A DNA stretch of 64,000 nucleotides. Source: Congregibacter brevis (GTDB lineage: Bacteria; Pseudomonadota; Gammaproteobacteria; Pseudomonadales; Halieaceae). Under the pieces are notes generated by a model, which searched no databases, was not told the DNA's origin, and saw only the letters and a list, made by a program, of their open reading frames with translations. The position numbers and the translations under genes are program-made. How positions within the stretch are numbered: the first letter of the stretch is position 1; every line of letters begins with the position of its first letter. The stretch is taken from NCBI RefSeq assembly GCF_045689245.1, contig NZ_CP136865.1, positions 1,984,001-2,048,000 of the forward strand, in the 5' to 3' direction. Below are positions 37,081 to 45,610 of this stretch, in pieces.

Positions 37081-38637
37081 TTAATGAACACCGTGCATCA
37101 TGCGACGCAGCAGTGGTGACAGCAATAGCATCAACAGACCTACGCCCACACCGAGCCAAAAGAGGCTGTTAAACAACTCTCCGTAACTTGCCAATGCGGC
37201 TGCCGTATCAGTGATGGTGCCACCGCTGGTTTCCAGAGCCGCTAACTTCGCCAGCTGTGCTGCGACAAATTCAGAGTAGGCGGTGGCCAGGAACCACGAC
37301 CCCATCATTACGCCTACGACACTGGGTACGGCAAGTTTGGTGACGGCAGAAAGGCCGACGGGTGACAGGCAAAGCTCTCCACAGGTATGCAGTAGGTAAG
37401 CGAGCACCATCCAGTATCCTGAAACGAGGCCGGCCTGATCGGGGTTTGCCGCACCGATCACCAGAGCGCCAAAACCAAGGCCGGCCTGGGCGATGCCAAG
37501 AGCAAATTTTACGGGCGTAGATGGCTCTAATCCGCGGCGTCCGAGGGCCGTCCACAGCCAGGCAAAGAAAGGCGCAAACATAAAGATGAACATTGAGTTT
37601 AGTGCGCCGTACTGAGACGCGGTAAGAGTCATGCCAAAGACCTCTCGATCCATCACGCGATCCGCGAAAAGAGTCATGGATGCGGCGCTTTGTTCAAACA
37701 GCGCCCAGAACACGACGGTGGACATGGTTAGGACAATGAGCACGATCATTCGGCTGCGTTCAATGGCATCGCAGCGCGCGACGATGAACCAGCTCAATCC
37801 ACCCAGAACAATCAGCGATAGGGAATTAAGGAGCAGTCCCACAGCTGCATGAAACTGTAGCATCTGCCAGACGACTACAACTCCCACTAGAGCGCCTAAA
37901 TAGATGCTGTGCTCGCGAGAGAGTCCAATGGCCGTGCGCTGTTCGAGCTTGGCATCCTCCGGCGGCTCCGCGAGCCCTGCTAGATAGCGTTGTCCGTAAA
38001 TGAACGTGGCCAAACCGAGCAGCATGCCGATGCCCGCTGCCCCAAAGCCGTATCCCCAGCCATAGGTCTCACCGAGATAGCCGCAGAGAAGCGTTGCGGT
38101 GAAGGAGCCTAGGTTGATCCCCATATAGAAAATCGTGAAGCCCGAATCACGTCTAGGGTCGTCCTTGCTGTAGAGCTGTCCTACGATGGTCGAGATGTTT
38201 GGCTTCAGAAATCCTACCCCGATAACGATGAGGGCCAGGGAGGCGTAGAAAACCTGCAGTGCCTGAGTGTCACGCTGGATGCTATCACCCACCAAGCGTG
38301 CCTGCTCGCCTTCTATGGCCATGCCAAGATGCCCTGCAACAAGCAGCAGGCCACCCAGAATTACTGACTTGCGCATGCCCAGGTATCGATCAGCCAAAAG
38401 CCCCCCGATCACAGGCATGGCGTAAACCAATGCGGCATAGCCGCCGAGGACTTCCAATCCCTCGGCATCTGTAAACAGGTGATACTTCGTGAGATACAGC
38501 AGCAATAGATACTTCATGCCGTAAAACGAGAATCGCTCCCACATTTCTGTGGCAAAGCAAATCATCAGACCCCGCGGGTGACCAAAAAAACCGCGGTCAT
38601 CCAAAACTACCGGGGCATCTGCTGTTGCTGTGGACAT
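37081..38637 (-). CDS. POT-family proton-dependent peptide transporter
   Basis: A 518-residue MFS protein of the PTR2/POT family importing di- and tripeptides with protons. The proton-coupling ExxER motif is present (ATEMWERFSFYGMKYLL, near residue 30), and FYMGINLGSFTATLLCGYLGE is the PTR2 signature around 168-188. It has the 14-helix size common in bacterial POTs. It is 15 bases from the oxidoreductase gene downstream, possibly co-transcribed. Confidence 0.92.
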   Translation of the reverse strand: MSTATADAPVVLDDRGFFGHPRGLMICFATEMWERFSFYGMKYLLLLYLTKYHLFTDAEGLEVLGGYAALVYAMPVIGGLLADRYLGMRKSVILGGLLLVAGHLGMAIEGEQARLVGDSIQRDTQALQVFYASLALIVIGVGFLKPNISTIVGQLYSKDDPRRDSGFTIFYMGINLGSFTATLLCGYLGETYGWGYGFGAAGIGMLLGLATFIYGQRYLAGLAEPPEDAKLEQRTAIGLSREHSIYLGALVGVVVVWQMLQFHAAVGLLLNSLSLIVLGGLSWFIVARCDAIERSRMIVLIVLTMSTVVFWALFEQSAASMTLFADRVMDREVFGMTLTASQYGALNSMFIFMFAPFFAWLWTALGRRGLEPSTPVKFALGIAQAGLGFGALVIGAANPDQAGLVSGYWMVLAYLLHTCGELCLSPVGLSAVTKLAVPSVVGVMMGSWFLATAYSEFVAAQLAKLAALETSGGTITDTAAALASYGELFNSLFWLGVGVGLLMLLLSPLLRRMMHGVH

Positions 38638-38659
38638 TCAGTTCTCCTTGTTATCTTAG

Positions 38660-39652
38660 CTAGGCCGCCAAGCGTGTCGGATCGTCATCGCCGGCAATAG
38701 CAAGGCGTAATTGCTCCGGATCAAGAATACGCTTGATGACTGCAAACATCGCTGCGGCCTGAGGGTAGTAGTGTCTCAGATAGCCCAGCCACTGTTTGAT
38801 GGGGTTTACCGCGTAGCGCGGGTCGTAGGTCTCCATAGTGATCGCAAGGTACTTGATTAAGTACCCGCGTATCTCATCCCAACTGAGCACGGGCTGTTCT
38901 GTGCCCTCATCGGCTGCGCGAATTAATCGGGGAAGATCGGGCCTGCAAAGTACGCCGCGACCCAGCATCAAGTCTGGGGTGCTGCTCTTTTCTCGAGCGA
39001 GCTGAGCGTCGCCCACGCCCCAGATTTCACCATTGGCTATCAATGGAAGTTGCGTCACGGAGCGAGCTAGGGCGATGTGCTCCCAATACGCCGGAGGACG
39101 ATATCCATCTGCGCGGGTCCGTGCGTGAATAACAAGCTCACTGGGTTTTGCAGCATCGATACCCGAAACGATGTCCAAAAAACTGTCGCTATTGTCGAAG
39201 CCCAGTCGAATCTTCACGCTGAGGGGAACGGAATCGGGCATCGCTCGTCGCGTCGCCGCTACAATCGAATGCACGCGCTCTGGTTGACGAAGGATGATGG
39301 ATCCGCCATCGGAGCGGTTTACAGTTTTGGCGGGACAGCCGAAGTTCAGATCTACGCCCACGGCACCGAGCTCAGCGGCGCGAGCAGCATTCTCTGCAAC
39401 CAGGTTTGGATCGCCCCCGAGGATTTGTAGATATACAGGCACTCCGGAGGGCGTGTGTCCCCCTTGAGCAAGTTCAGGGCATATTCGGTGAAACACTCGC
39501 GGCGGCAGCAGTTCCTGGCTGATTCGTAGGAATTCGGTCACGCAGCGGTCAATGCCACCGAGCTGCGTGAGAAGGTCACGCATAGTGTGGTCGATGACGC
39601 CCTCCATGGGCGCCAGTAGGATACGAGGATTTGGTACAGAATTCACAGGCAT
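38660..39652 (-). CDS. dusC: tRNA-dihydrouridine synthase C
   Basis: A 330-residue FMN enzyme reducing a uridine in tRNA (U16 in E. coli DusC). LLAPMEGVIDHTMRDLL at the start (APMEGV is DusC-type, DusA/B have APMA/V), FHRICPEL, VDLNFGCPAKTVN with the catalytic Cys, VHARTRADGY and IANGEIW fit DusC. Length is close to E. coli DusC (315). It is divergent from oadGAB. Confidence 0.9.
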   Translation of the reverse strand: MPVNSVPNPRILLAPMEGVIDHTMRDLLTQLGGIDRCVTEFLRISQELLPPRVFHRICPELAQGGHTPSGVPVYLQILGGDPNLVAENAARAAELGAVGVDLNFGCPAKTVNRSDGGSIILRQPERVHSIVAATRRAMPDSVPLSVKIRLGFDNSDSFLDIVSGIDAAKPSELVIHARTRADGYRPPAYWEHIALARSVTQLPLIANGEIWGVGDAQLAREKSSTPDLMLGRGVLCRPDLPRLIRAADEGTEQPVLSWDEIRGYLIKYLAITMETYDPRYAVNPIKQWLGYLRHYYPQAAAMFAVIKRILDPEQLRLAIAGDDDPTRLAA

Positions 39653-39688
39653 GAAGTATACGCAGACTTGCTACTGCACACAGCTTTC

Positions 39689-39718
39689 GTGACCCGAGGG
39701 CCGCCCCTCGTTTATGAT
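39689..39718 (+). promoter_or_regulatory. Candidate oadGAB promoter with dyad in the spacer
   Basis: GTGACC (39689-39694) and TATGAT (39713-39718) form -35 and -10 elements 18 bases apart. The spacer is almost filled by a perfect inverted repeat CGAGGG-CCGC-CCCTCG (39695-39710). Such a dyad between -35 and -10 is where MerR-type regulators or spacer-bound repressors act. Expected start is near 39725, leaving a short leader before the AGGGGG ribosome site. Confidence 0.45.
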
Positions 39719-39740
39719 GGCGGAATCTAGGGGGATTAGC

Positions 39741-40034
39741 ATGGGCGCCAATCTGCTGTCGCAGGGTCTTGAACTACTTGTCTATGGTATGGGCACGGTG
39801 GTGGTTTTCCTGACCGTGTTGGTTTTTGCCACGCGGTTGATGTCGACAGTGATACAGCGCTTCTTTCCAGAAGCTCCGATAGTCGTTCCCCAACGTTCTG
39901 TAGGTTCTGCCAACGCAGCACTCGCACCGACACCTGAAGTTCTTGCCGCGATCAGCGCTGCTGTGCATCAGCATCGTCGTCGGAAATCGGCATCTCCCGC
40001 ATCTGCTATTGATCAAAGGAAACCCCATGTCTGA
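39741..40034 (+). CDS. oadG: Oxaloacetate decarboxylase gamma subunit
   Basis: A 97-residue small membrane protein: one N-terminal helix (LLVYGMGTVVVFLTVLVFATRLM) followed by a Pro/Ala-rich cytoplasmic tail, the OadG layout. ATG 39741 is chosen over the upstream ATG 39714 because AGGGGG (39729-39734) lies 6 bases before it. OadG holds the alpha and beta subunits together and binds Zn. It overlaps oadA by 8 bases. Confidence 0.85.
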   Translation: MGANLLSQGLELLVYGMGTVVVFLTVLVFATRLMSTVIQRFFPEAPIVVPQRSVGSANAALAPTPEVLAAISAAVHQHRRRKSASPASAIDQRKPHV

Positions 40035-41844
40035 TCGTCCTGGAAAGTTAGGCATTACGGAACTGGTTTTGCGTGACGCGCATCAATCGTTGTTCGCCAC
40101 ACGCATGCGCATCGATGACATGTTGCCTATCGCTGGGGAACTTGATGCGGTGGGTTTCTGGTCTATGGAGTCCTGGGGTGGCGCGACCTTCGATGCGTGT
40201 ATTCGCTATCTGGGTGAGGATCCCTGGGATCGTATCCGCGAGCTGAAAAAAGCCATGCCAAATACTCCTCAGCAGATGCTGCTGCGAGGCCAGAACCTGC
40301 TCGGATATCGCCACTACGCCGACGACGTGGTCGAGAAATTTGTGGAGCGCGCCGCCATCAATGGCGTGGACGTTTTTCGGGTCTTTGATGCGATGAACGA
40401 CATGCGCAATATCGAAGTGGCGCTGAAGGCCGTGAAGAACCAGGGTAAACATGCTCAGGGAACCATCGCCTACACCCTAAGTCCTGTTCATGACATTAAG
40501 GGCTGGGTCGATCAGGGGCGACGCATCGAAGATATGGGGGCCGACTCCATTGCCATTAAGGATATGGCGGGGCTCTTACGTCCCTATGTGGGGTTTGAGT
40601 TAGTAACCCGCTTAAAAGCGGCGTGCTCCATTCCTATACACATGCAGTGCCATGCCACTACGGGCCTGTCCACCGCAACCAACCTGAAGTGTATCGAAGC
40701 GGGTATCGATAATATCGATACCGCGGTGTCGAGTATGAGCATGACCTATGGCCACTCGCCGACGGAGGCGTTGGTGGCGATCCTGGAGGGCACCGACCGG
40801 GACACGGATTTGGATCTTGTGGCTCTGGAGCGCATTGCGAGTTACTTCCGCGATGTGAGAAAGAAGTATGCAAAGTTTGAGGGCTCGCTGAGGGGGGTGG
40901 ATTCGCGCATCTTGGTGGCGCAGGTCCCCGGCGGGATGTTGACCAACATGGAGAATCAGCTTCGGGAGCAGAATGCTGGAGATCGTCTGGGTGAAGTGCT
41001 GGAAGAGATTCCCGCGGTTCGAGAGGACCTGGGTTTTATTCCACTGGTTACACCGACGTCACAGATCGTGGGCTCTCAAGCGGTACTTAACGTGCTCACT
41101 GGGGAGCGTTACAAGTCCATCTCTCGTGAAACGGCGGGCGTGTTGAAGGGGGAGTATGGCGTGACGCCAGCGCCGGTTAATGAAGAGCTTCAGCAAAGAG
41201 TGTTGGAAGGAGGTGAAGTTATTACCTGTCGCCCCGCAGATTTGTTGGAACCCGAAATGGATGTATTGCAGTCCGAGCTGCGCAGCGTGGCGGCCGAGAA
41301 GAGTATTCGCCTCGCGCCTGGAGAAGGGGAGGTTGACGACGCACTCACCTACGCATTGTTCCCTCAGGTGGGACTGCGGTTTCTTGATAAGCGCGGTGAT
41401 GCCTCCGCCTTCGAGCCGGCGCCGGGTACCGAAGCGTCCGAGGAGTTGCCAGTGAAGGCGGCAACTTCTGTACCAGCGACCAGTGACGGCGAGACTGGCG
41501 TTTACACCGTGTCTGTTAACGGACAGCGCTATGTCGTGGAAGTGTCGGATGGTGGTGATCTGGGGGATATTCAAGCTGTGGCACCGGCGAGCGTGCCTGC
41601 GCCAACGTCGACAGCGGCCGAGAATGCCGAAGCGGTCAATGCGCCTTTGGCGGGGAATATTGTGAGTTTGGCGGTGGCGGTCGGCGATGCTGTCAAAGCA
41701 GGCGATGTTGTTGTGATGCTGGAAGCCATGAAGATGGAAACAGAAGTTCGCGCGCCCAAAGACGGTACGGTGACCTCGCTTCTGGTGGCGGCGGGTGACG
41801 CGGTGGCGGTCGGCGATGCTCTCCTGGAGATGGACACCCACTAA
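40027..41844 (+). CDS. oadA: Oxaloacetate decarboxylase alpha subunit
   Basis: A 605-residue biotin-dependent carboxyltransferase: LRDAHQSLFATRMR (active-site start), a PYC-OADA domain, an Ala/Pro/Glu-rich linker, and a biotinyl domain with LEAMKMETE (biotin Lys569). It transfers the carboxylate of oxaloacetate to biotin; OadB then releases CO2 and pumps Na+. ATG 40027 after AAAGGA gives the known N-terminus (MSDRPGKLGITELVLRD); the frame extends upstream inside oadG. TAATG overlap with oadB. Confidence 0.95.
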   Translation: MSDRPGKLGITELVLRDAHQSLFATRMRIDDMLPIAGELDAVGFWSMESWGGATFDACIRYLGEDPWDRIRELKKAMPNTPQQMLLRGQNLLGYRHYADDVVEKFVERAAINGVDVFRVFDAMNDMRNIEVALKAVKNQGKHAQGTIAYTLSPVHDIKGWVDQGRRIEDMGADSIAIKDMAGLLRPYVGFELVTRLKAACSIPIHMQCHATTGLSTATNLKCIEAGIDNIDTAVSSMSMTYGHSPTEALVAILEGTDRDTDLDLVALERIASYFRDVRKKYAKFEGSLRGVDSRILVAQVPGGMLTNMENQLREQNAGDRLGEVLEEIPAVREDLGFIPLVTPTSQIVGSQAVLNVLTGERYKSISRETAGVLKGEYGVTPAPVNEELQQRVLEGGEVITCRPADLLEPEMDVLQSELRSVAAEKSIRLAPGEGEVDDALTYALFPQVGLRFLDKRGDASAFEPAPGTEASEELPVKAATSVPATSDGETGVYTVSVNGQRYVVEVSDGGDLGDIQAVAPASVPAPTSTAAENAEAVNAPLAGNIVSLAVAVGDAVKAGDVVVMLEAMKMETEVRAPKDGTVTSLLVAAGDAVAVGDALLEMDTH

Positions 41845-43139
41845 TGGAACGTTTGGCCCAGCTGTGGGGCGCTTCAGGCCTTGCCCAGATGGATCTTGGC
41901 TCGGCCGTAATGCTGGGTATCGCGCTTTTGTTGCTTTATCTAGCAATTCATCGACGCTTTGAGCCTCTGCTGTTGGTTCCGATTGGATTTGGGGGGCTGC
42001 TGGCGAACATCCCCGGCGCGGGTCTCGCATACTCCGCGGTCGATAAAGCGCTCCACGGAGGTGATCTTGAATTGCTTGCGGCCTTGGCGACGCTGATTGC
42101 TAGTGCTGCGGATCCCGCGAGTATCGCCGCTGCGCTGGAGAAAGCTCCTCAGGCATTGCAGCTTGAAGCGCTGCAGCTAGCGCGGGATGCGGGCCTGAGC
42201 GATGGCATGCTTTACAGTTTTTACAATGTGGCTATTGGCAGTGGAGTTGCCCCGCTAGTTATTTTTATGGGGGTGGGTGCAATGACAGATTTTGGTCCAC
42301 TTTTAGCTAACCCTCGAACGCTTCTGCTCGGTGCCGCTGCTCAGTTCGGTATTTTCGCAACGGTGCTCGGTGCAGTGGGTCTGACATCGTTGGGCGTGAC
42401 GGACTTCAGCCTGGCGCAGTCAGCTGCCATTGGGATCATTGGCGGGGCCGACGGTCCTACAGCAATTTACGTTTCCAGTATTCTTGCACCAGACTTGCTC
42501 GGTGCCATCGCCGTCGCGGCTTATTCCTATATGGCTCTGGTGCCTCTCATTCAGCCGCCGATCATGCGCGCTCTTACAAGCAAGGAAGAGCGACAGATTG
42601 TGATGGTGCAGTTACGCGAGGTGAGCCGGCGAGAAAAAATCACGTTCCCTTTAATGCTGCTGATTCTGGTGGCCTTGCTGTTGCCTGATGCAGCGCCGCT
42701 TTTGGGAATGCTGTGCTTCGGTAACCTGATGCGAGAATGCGGAGTGGTGGAGCGTTTAAGCGCGGCGGCTCAAAACGCCCTGATTAACATTACAACCATA
42801 TTTCTGGGCCTCGCCGTGGGCTCAAAGCTCGTCGCGGATAAGTTTTTAGATGTAAACACACTGGGAATCCTTGGCTTGGGGATTGTCGCGTTTAGCGTAG
42901 GGACAGCATCGGGTGTCTTGCTCGCAAAGCTCATGAATCGTTGGGGCGGTACGGCCATCAATCCCTTAATAGGCTCTGCTGGTGTCTCCGCCGTGCCCAT
43001 GGCGGCGCGAGTCAGTAACAAGATGGGGCTTGAAGAGGATCCCCATAATTTCTTGTTGATGCACGCCATGGGGCCGAATGTGGCCGGTGTTATCGGGTCT
43101 GCTGTAGCAGCGGGCGTGATGATTACCCTTGTCAGTTGA
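41844..43139 (+). CDS. oadB: Oxaloacetate decarboxylase beta subunit (Na+ pump)
   Basis: A 431-residue membrane carboxybiotin decarboxylase, multi-helix. Family signatures are GGADGPTAIYVSS with the essential Asp, and GSAGVSAVPMAARVSNKMG near the C-terminus. It couples carboxybiotin decarboxylation to export of Na+. A 35-residue soluble stretch near the N-terminus (SAADPASIAAALEKAPQALQ) precedes the main core. The oadG-A-B order with overlapping starts is the standard operon; a sodium pump fits a marine host. Confidence 0.95.
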   Translation: MERLAQLWGASGLAQMDLGSAVMLGIALLLLYLAIHRRFEPLLLVPIGFGGLLANIPGAGLAYSAVDKALHGGDLELLAALATLIASAADPASIAAALEKAPQALQLEALQLARDAGLSDGMLYSFYNVAIGSGVAPLVIFMGVGAMTDFGPLLANPRTLLLGAAAQFGIFATVLGAVGLTSLGVTDFSLAQSAAIGIIGGADGPTAIYVSSILAPDLLGAIAVAAYSYMALVPLIQPPIMRALTSKEERQIVMVQLREVSRREKITFPLMLLILVALLLPDAAPLLGMLCFGNLMRECGVVERLSAAAQNALINITTIFLGLAVGSKLVADKFLDVNTLGILGLGIVAFSVGTASGVLLAKLMNRWGGTAINPLIGSAGVSAVPMAARVSNKMGLEEDPHNFLLMHAMGPNVAGVIGSAVAAGVMITLVS

Positions 43140-43216
43140 TCGCTGATTTAAGTTGATGGAGGCGCGGCTTGCTTTTCGGTAGAATCGCGGCTTAACCCAT
43201 AGATGTTGTGTCGCCC

Positions 43217-44164
43217 ATGAACCCCAATTATCTCGATTTTGAACAGCCGATTGCCGAGCTTGAGGTCAAGATAGAGGAGTTGCGCCATGTGGGTTCCGGC
43301 GCTGAGCTCAACCTCTCCAGCGAGTTGGGAGAGCTGAAGGCAAAAAGCGTAAAGCTCACGGAAAAGATTTTTTCCAATCTGAGTCCTTGGGACGTGGTGC
43401 GCGTTGCTCGACATCCGTTACGCCCCTACACCCTTGATTACCTGCCGCTAATATTCGACGACTTCGATGAGCTCCATGGAGATCGCCACTTTGGTGATGA
43501 CAAAGCGATCGTCGGAGGCGTTGCGCGTCTTAACGGCGAGTCGGTCATGGTGATCGGTCAAGAGAAAGGGCGCTCGGTAAAAGATAAGGTTTACCGTAAT
43601 TTTGGGATGCCCAAGCCCGAAGGCTACCGTAAAGCTTTGCGACTTATGGAAACCGCCGAGCGTTTTAGTTTGCCGGTAATCACGCTAATCGATACGCCGG
43701 GGGCCTATCCCGGCATCGACTCTGAGGAGCGCGGCATATCCGAGTCGATCGCCACCAACCTCGCGGTGATGTCACGGCTGAAGACGCCTATCGTGTCAGT
43801 AGTTATCGGTGAAGGAAGCTCTGGTGGAGCGCTGGGTATTGGTGTGGCCGATCATCTGGCCATGTTGCAGTACGCCACTTACTTTGTGATCTCTCCCGAG
43901 GGCTGTGCGAATATCATCTGGAAATCTTCGGAATTCGCCTCAGACGCTGCTGCGGCAATGGGCGTGACGTCCGAGAAGCTTAAAGAACTCGGCATCGTGG
44001 ACGCTAGCATCGATGAGCCTTTGGGTGGAGCTCACAGAGACGCTGCGCTTATGGCAGAGCGTATTCGAGAGCACGTCGCTGCGGAGCTGGATAAGCTCAA
44101 GGCCCTGGATACTGATGAAATGCTCGAAGCCCGTTACGCGCGACTCCTCGCCTACGGCAACTGA
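43217..44164 (+). CDS. accA: Acetyl-CoA carboxylase carboxyltransferase alpha
   Basis: A 315-residue subunit of acetyl-CoA carboxylase (with AccD), forming malonyl-CoA for fatty-acid synthesis. MNPNYLDFEQPIAELEVKIEEL closely matches the known AccA N-terminus, so ATG 43217 is preferred over GTG 43208. VVIGEGSSGGALGIGVAD forms the oxyanion/acetyl-CoA site. A TAGAAT at 43180-43185 may be a -10 but no good -35 is seen. tilS follows 13 bases after the stop. Confidence 0.95.
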   Translation: MNPNYLDFEQPIAELEVKIEELRHVGSGAELNLSSELGELKAKSVKLTEKIFSNLSPWDVVRVARHPLRPYTLDYLPLIFDDFDELHGDRHFGDDKAIVGGVARLNGESVMVIGQEKGRSVKDKVYRNFGMPKPEGYRKALRLMETAERFSLPVITLIDTPGAYPGIDSEERGISESIATNLAVMSRLKTPIVSVVIGEGSSGGALGIGVADHLAMLQYATYFVISPEGCANIIWKSSEFASDAAAAMGVTSEKLKELGIVDASIDEPLGGAHRDAALMAERIREHVAAELDKLKALDTDEMLEARYARLLAYGN

Positions 44165-44177
44165 GGTTCACTCAGGG

Positions 44178-45464
44178 GTGGCTCATAGCCCCGTTTTTCA
44201 TGCGATTGCTCAGCACGCCGCAACCCTAGCGGCGGCGCGGCGCGTGTTCGTCGCTTACAGCGGGGGGCTGGACTCAACAGCACTCTTGCACACTGTTGCA
44301 AAGAGCTACCCCAATGCTATCGGATTGCATGCCAATCATGGGCTTCACGGCGATGCAAAGCGCTGGGCGCAGCATTGTGAGGAGGTTTGTCAGGGATTGG
44401 ATATTGCCTTCGAGTCTACCGAGCTTGTGATTGTAGATGCCGGCGAGGGACTTGAAGCCGCCGCCCGAACTGCTCGCTATCGCTGGTTTGAAGAGCTCCT
44501 AAGCGAAGGCGACGTTTTGTTAATGGCCCATCATCAGGACGACCAGGCAGAGACACTGTTGCTGCGTTTGCTTAGGGGGGCAGGTCCCGAGGGGCTGTCG
44601 GGCATGCCGGTAAGCCGACGTCTGGGTTCAGCAGCGCTGTTAAGGCCGCTACTTGGACTGCCGCGCGCTGAGTTGAAGGCCTACGCAGAGGCTCATGGCT
44701 TGATCTGGGTTGATGATCCCAGTAATAGCGATGTTCGCTTTGATCGCAATTATCTTCGCCAGGAACTCATGCCACTGCTTGCTCAGCGCTGGCCAGGATA
44801 CCGCGCAACCTTGTCGCGAGCGGCGACTCAGCTGCGGGAACTCAACGAGTATTTACCCGCGCCTTACCTGGCGACAGTGACGGGATCTCTTCAAGACCCA
44901 GGCTTTCAGGTCAATGACCTTCCCGACGAGCCGGCCCTTGCAGCACTCTCTTTGCGAAAGTGGTTACGCGAGCGATCCCTGACGGCGCCGCCCTCGGTCC
45001 GATTACTCGAGTTTCTCCGGCAGTTGCGGGAGGGCGCCGGCGCGCAGCTATGCGGTGCAGGCTGGATTATTGAGCGTTATCGGGATGCGGTGTACGTGCT
45101 TCCAATATTTAACGAGGAGAGGCCTTTGGAGGCCCCCGTGCGTCTGGGAGAATGGCAGCCCTGGCCGGGTATGGGGCATCTGAAGGTTGTATTAAAAGAA
45201 GGCGCAGAGCCCCTTGATCTGGCCCTGAAGTCCCGCCAAGGTGGTGAGCGCATTGAGTTCGCCAGTGGACAGCGGAAAGACCTCAAGACGGTCTTTCAGG
45301 AGCTGGAAGTGCCCCCTTGGTGGCGAGATCGACTGCCACTGTTGGCTCTGCGATCGGGACCGACCGAAGAGCTGCTGGCAGTGGCAGACTTACGTTACTC
45401 CCCGCGGGCAGCATCCCTAGGGGTAGAAGTTGTTCGAAAAGGGGAAGAATTTCCCGAGAAATAA
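44178..45464 (+). CDS. tilS: tRNA(Ile)-lysidine synthase
   Basis: A 428-residue PP-loop ATPase that turns C34 of tRNA-Ile(CAU) into lysidine. FVAYSGGLDSTALLH is the ATP loop; HHQDDQAETLLLRLLRG and DDPSNSDVRFDRNYLR are TilS-specific, and a C-terminal substrate domain follows (QGGERIEFASGQRKDLKTVFQE). The frame is open upstream inside accA; GTG 44178 is the first plausible start after the accA stop. A terminator follows the stop. Confidence 0.92.
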   Translation: MAHSPVFHAIAQHAATLAAARRVFVAYSGGLDSTALLHTVAKSYPNAIGLHANHGLHGDAKRWAQHCEEVCQGLDIAFESTELVIVDAGEGLEAAARTARYRWFEELLSEGDVLLMAHHQDDQAETLLLRLLRGAGPEGLSGMPVSRRLGSAALLRPLLGLPRAELKAYAEAHGLIWVDDPSNSDVRFDRNYLRQELMPLLAQRWPGYRATLSRAATQLRELNEYLPAPYLATVTGSLQDPGFQVNDLPDEPALAALSLRKWLRERSLTAPPSVRLLEFLRQLREGAGAQLCGAGWIIERYRDAVYVLPIFNEERPLEAPVRLGEWQPWPGMGHLKVVLKEGAEPLDLALKSRQGGERIEFASGQRKDLKTVFQELEVPPWWRDRLPLLALRSGPTEELLAVADLRYSPRAASLGVEVVRKGEEFPEK

Positions 45465-45474
45465 ACGCTTCTTT

Positions 45475-45502
45475 GCGGGTTTCTGATTGAGGAGAAACCC
45501 GC
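45475..45502 (+). terminator. Rho-independent terminator after tilS
   Basis: GCGGGTTTC (45475-45483) and GAAACCCGC (45494-45502) form a perfect 9-bp GC-rich stem with a 10-base loop, followed by TTTCTGTT. It begins 10 bases after the tilS stop, separating accA-tilS from pyrG. Confidence 0.75.
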
Positions 45503-45610
45503 TTTCTGTTAACTTGGCCTCCCATCTTATCGCATGGTCGCGGGCCCGGATTGATGTCAATCTTGTTCGTCCGGGACTGTTTCACGACATAGTCAACAGG
45601 AAGGCGTGAC

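Noticed and set aside
39695..39710. CGAGGG/CCCTCG hairpin as a terminator
   Set aside because: It lies between divergent genes dusC and oadG, where no transcript should end, and falls inside the candidate promoter.
45503..45610. Riboswitch or attenuator before pyrG
   Set aside because: Only a weak CCCGGA/TCCGGG dyad and an FNR-like half-match are visible; no conserved leader architecture could be recognised.
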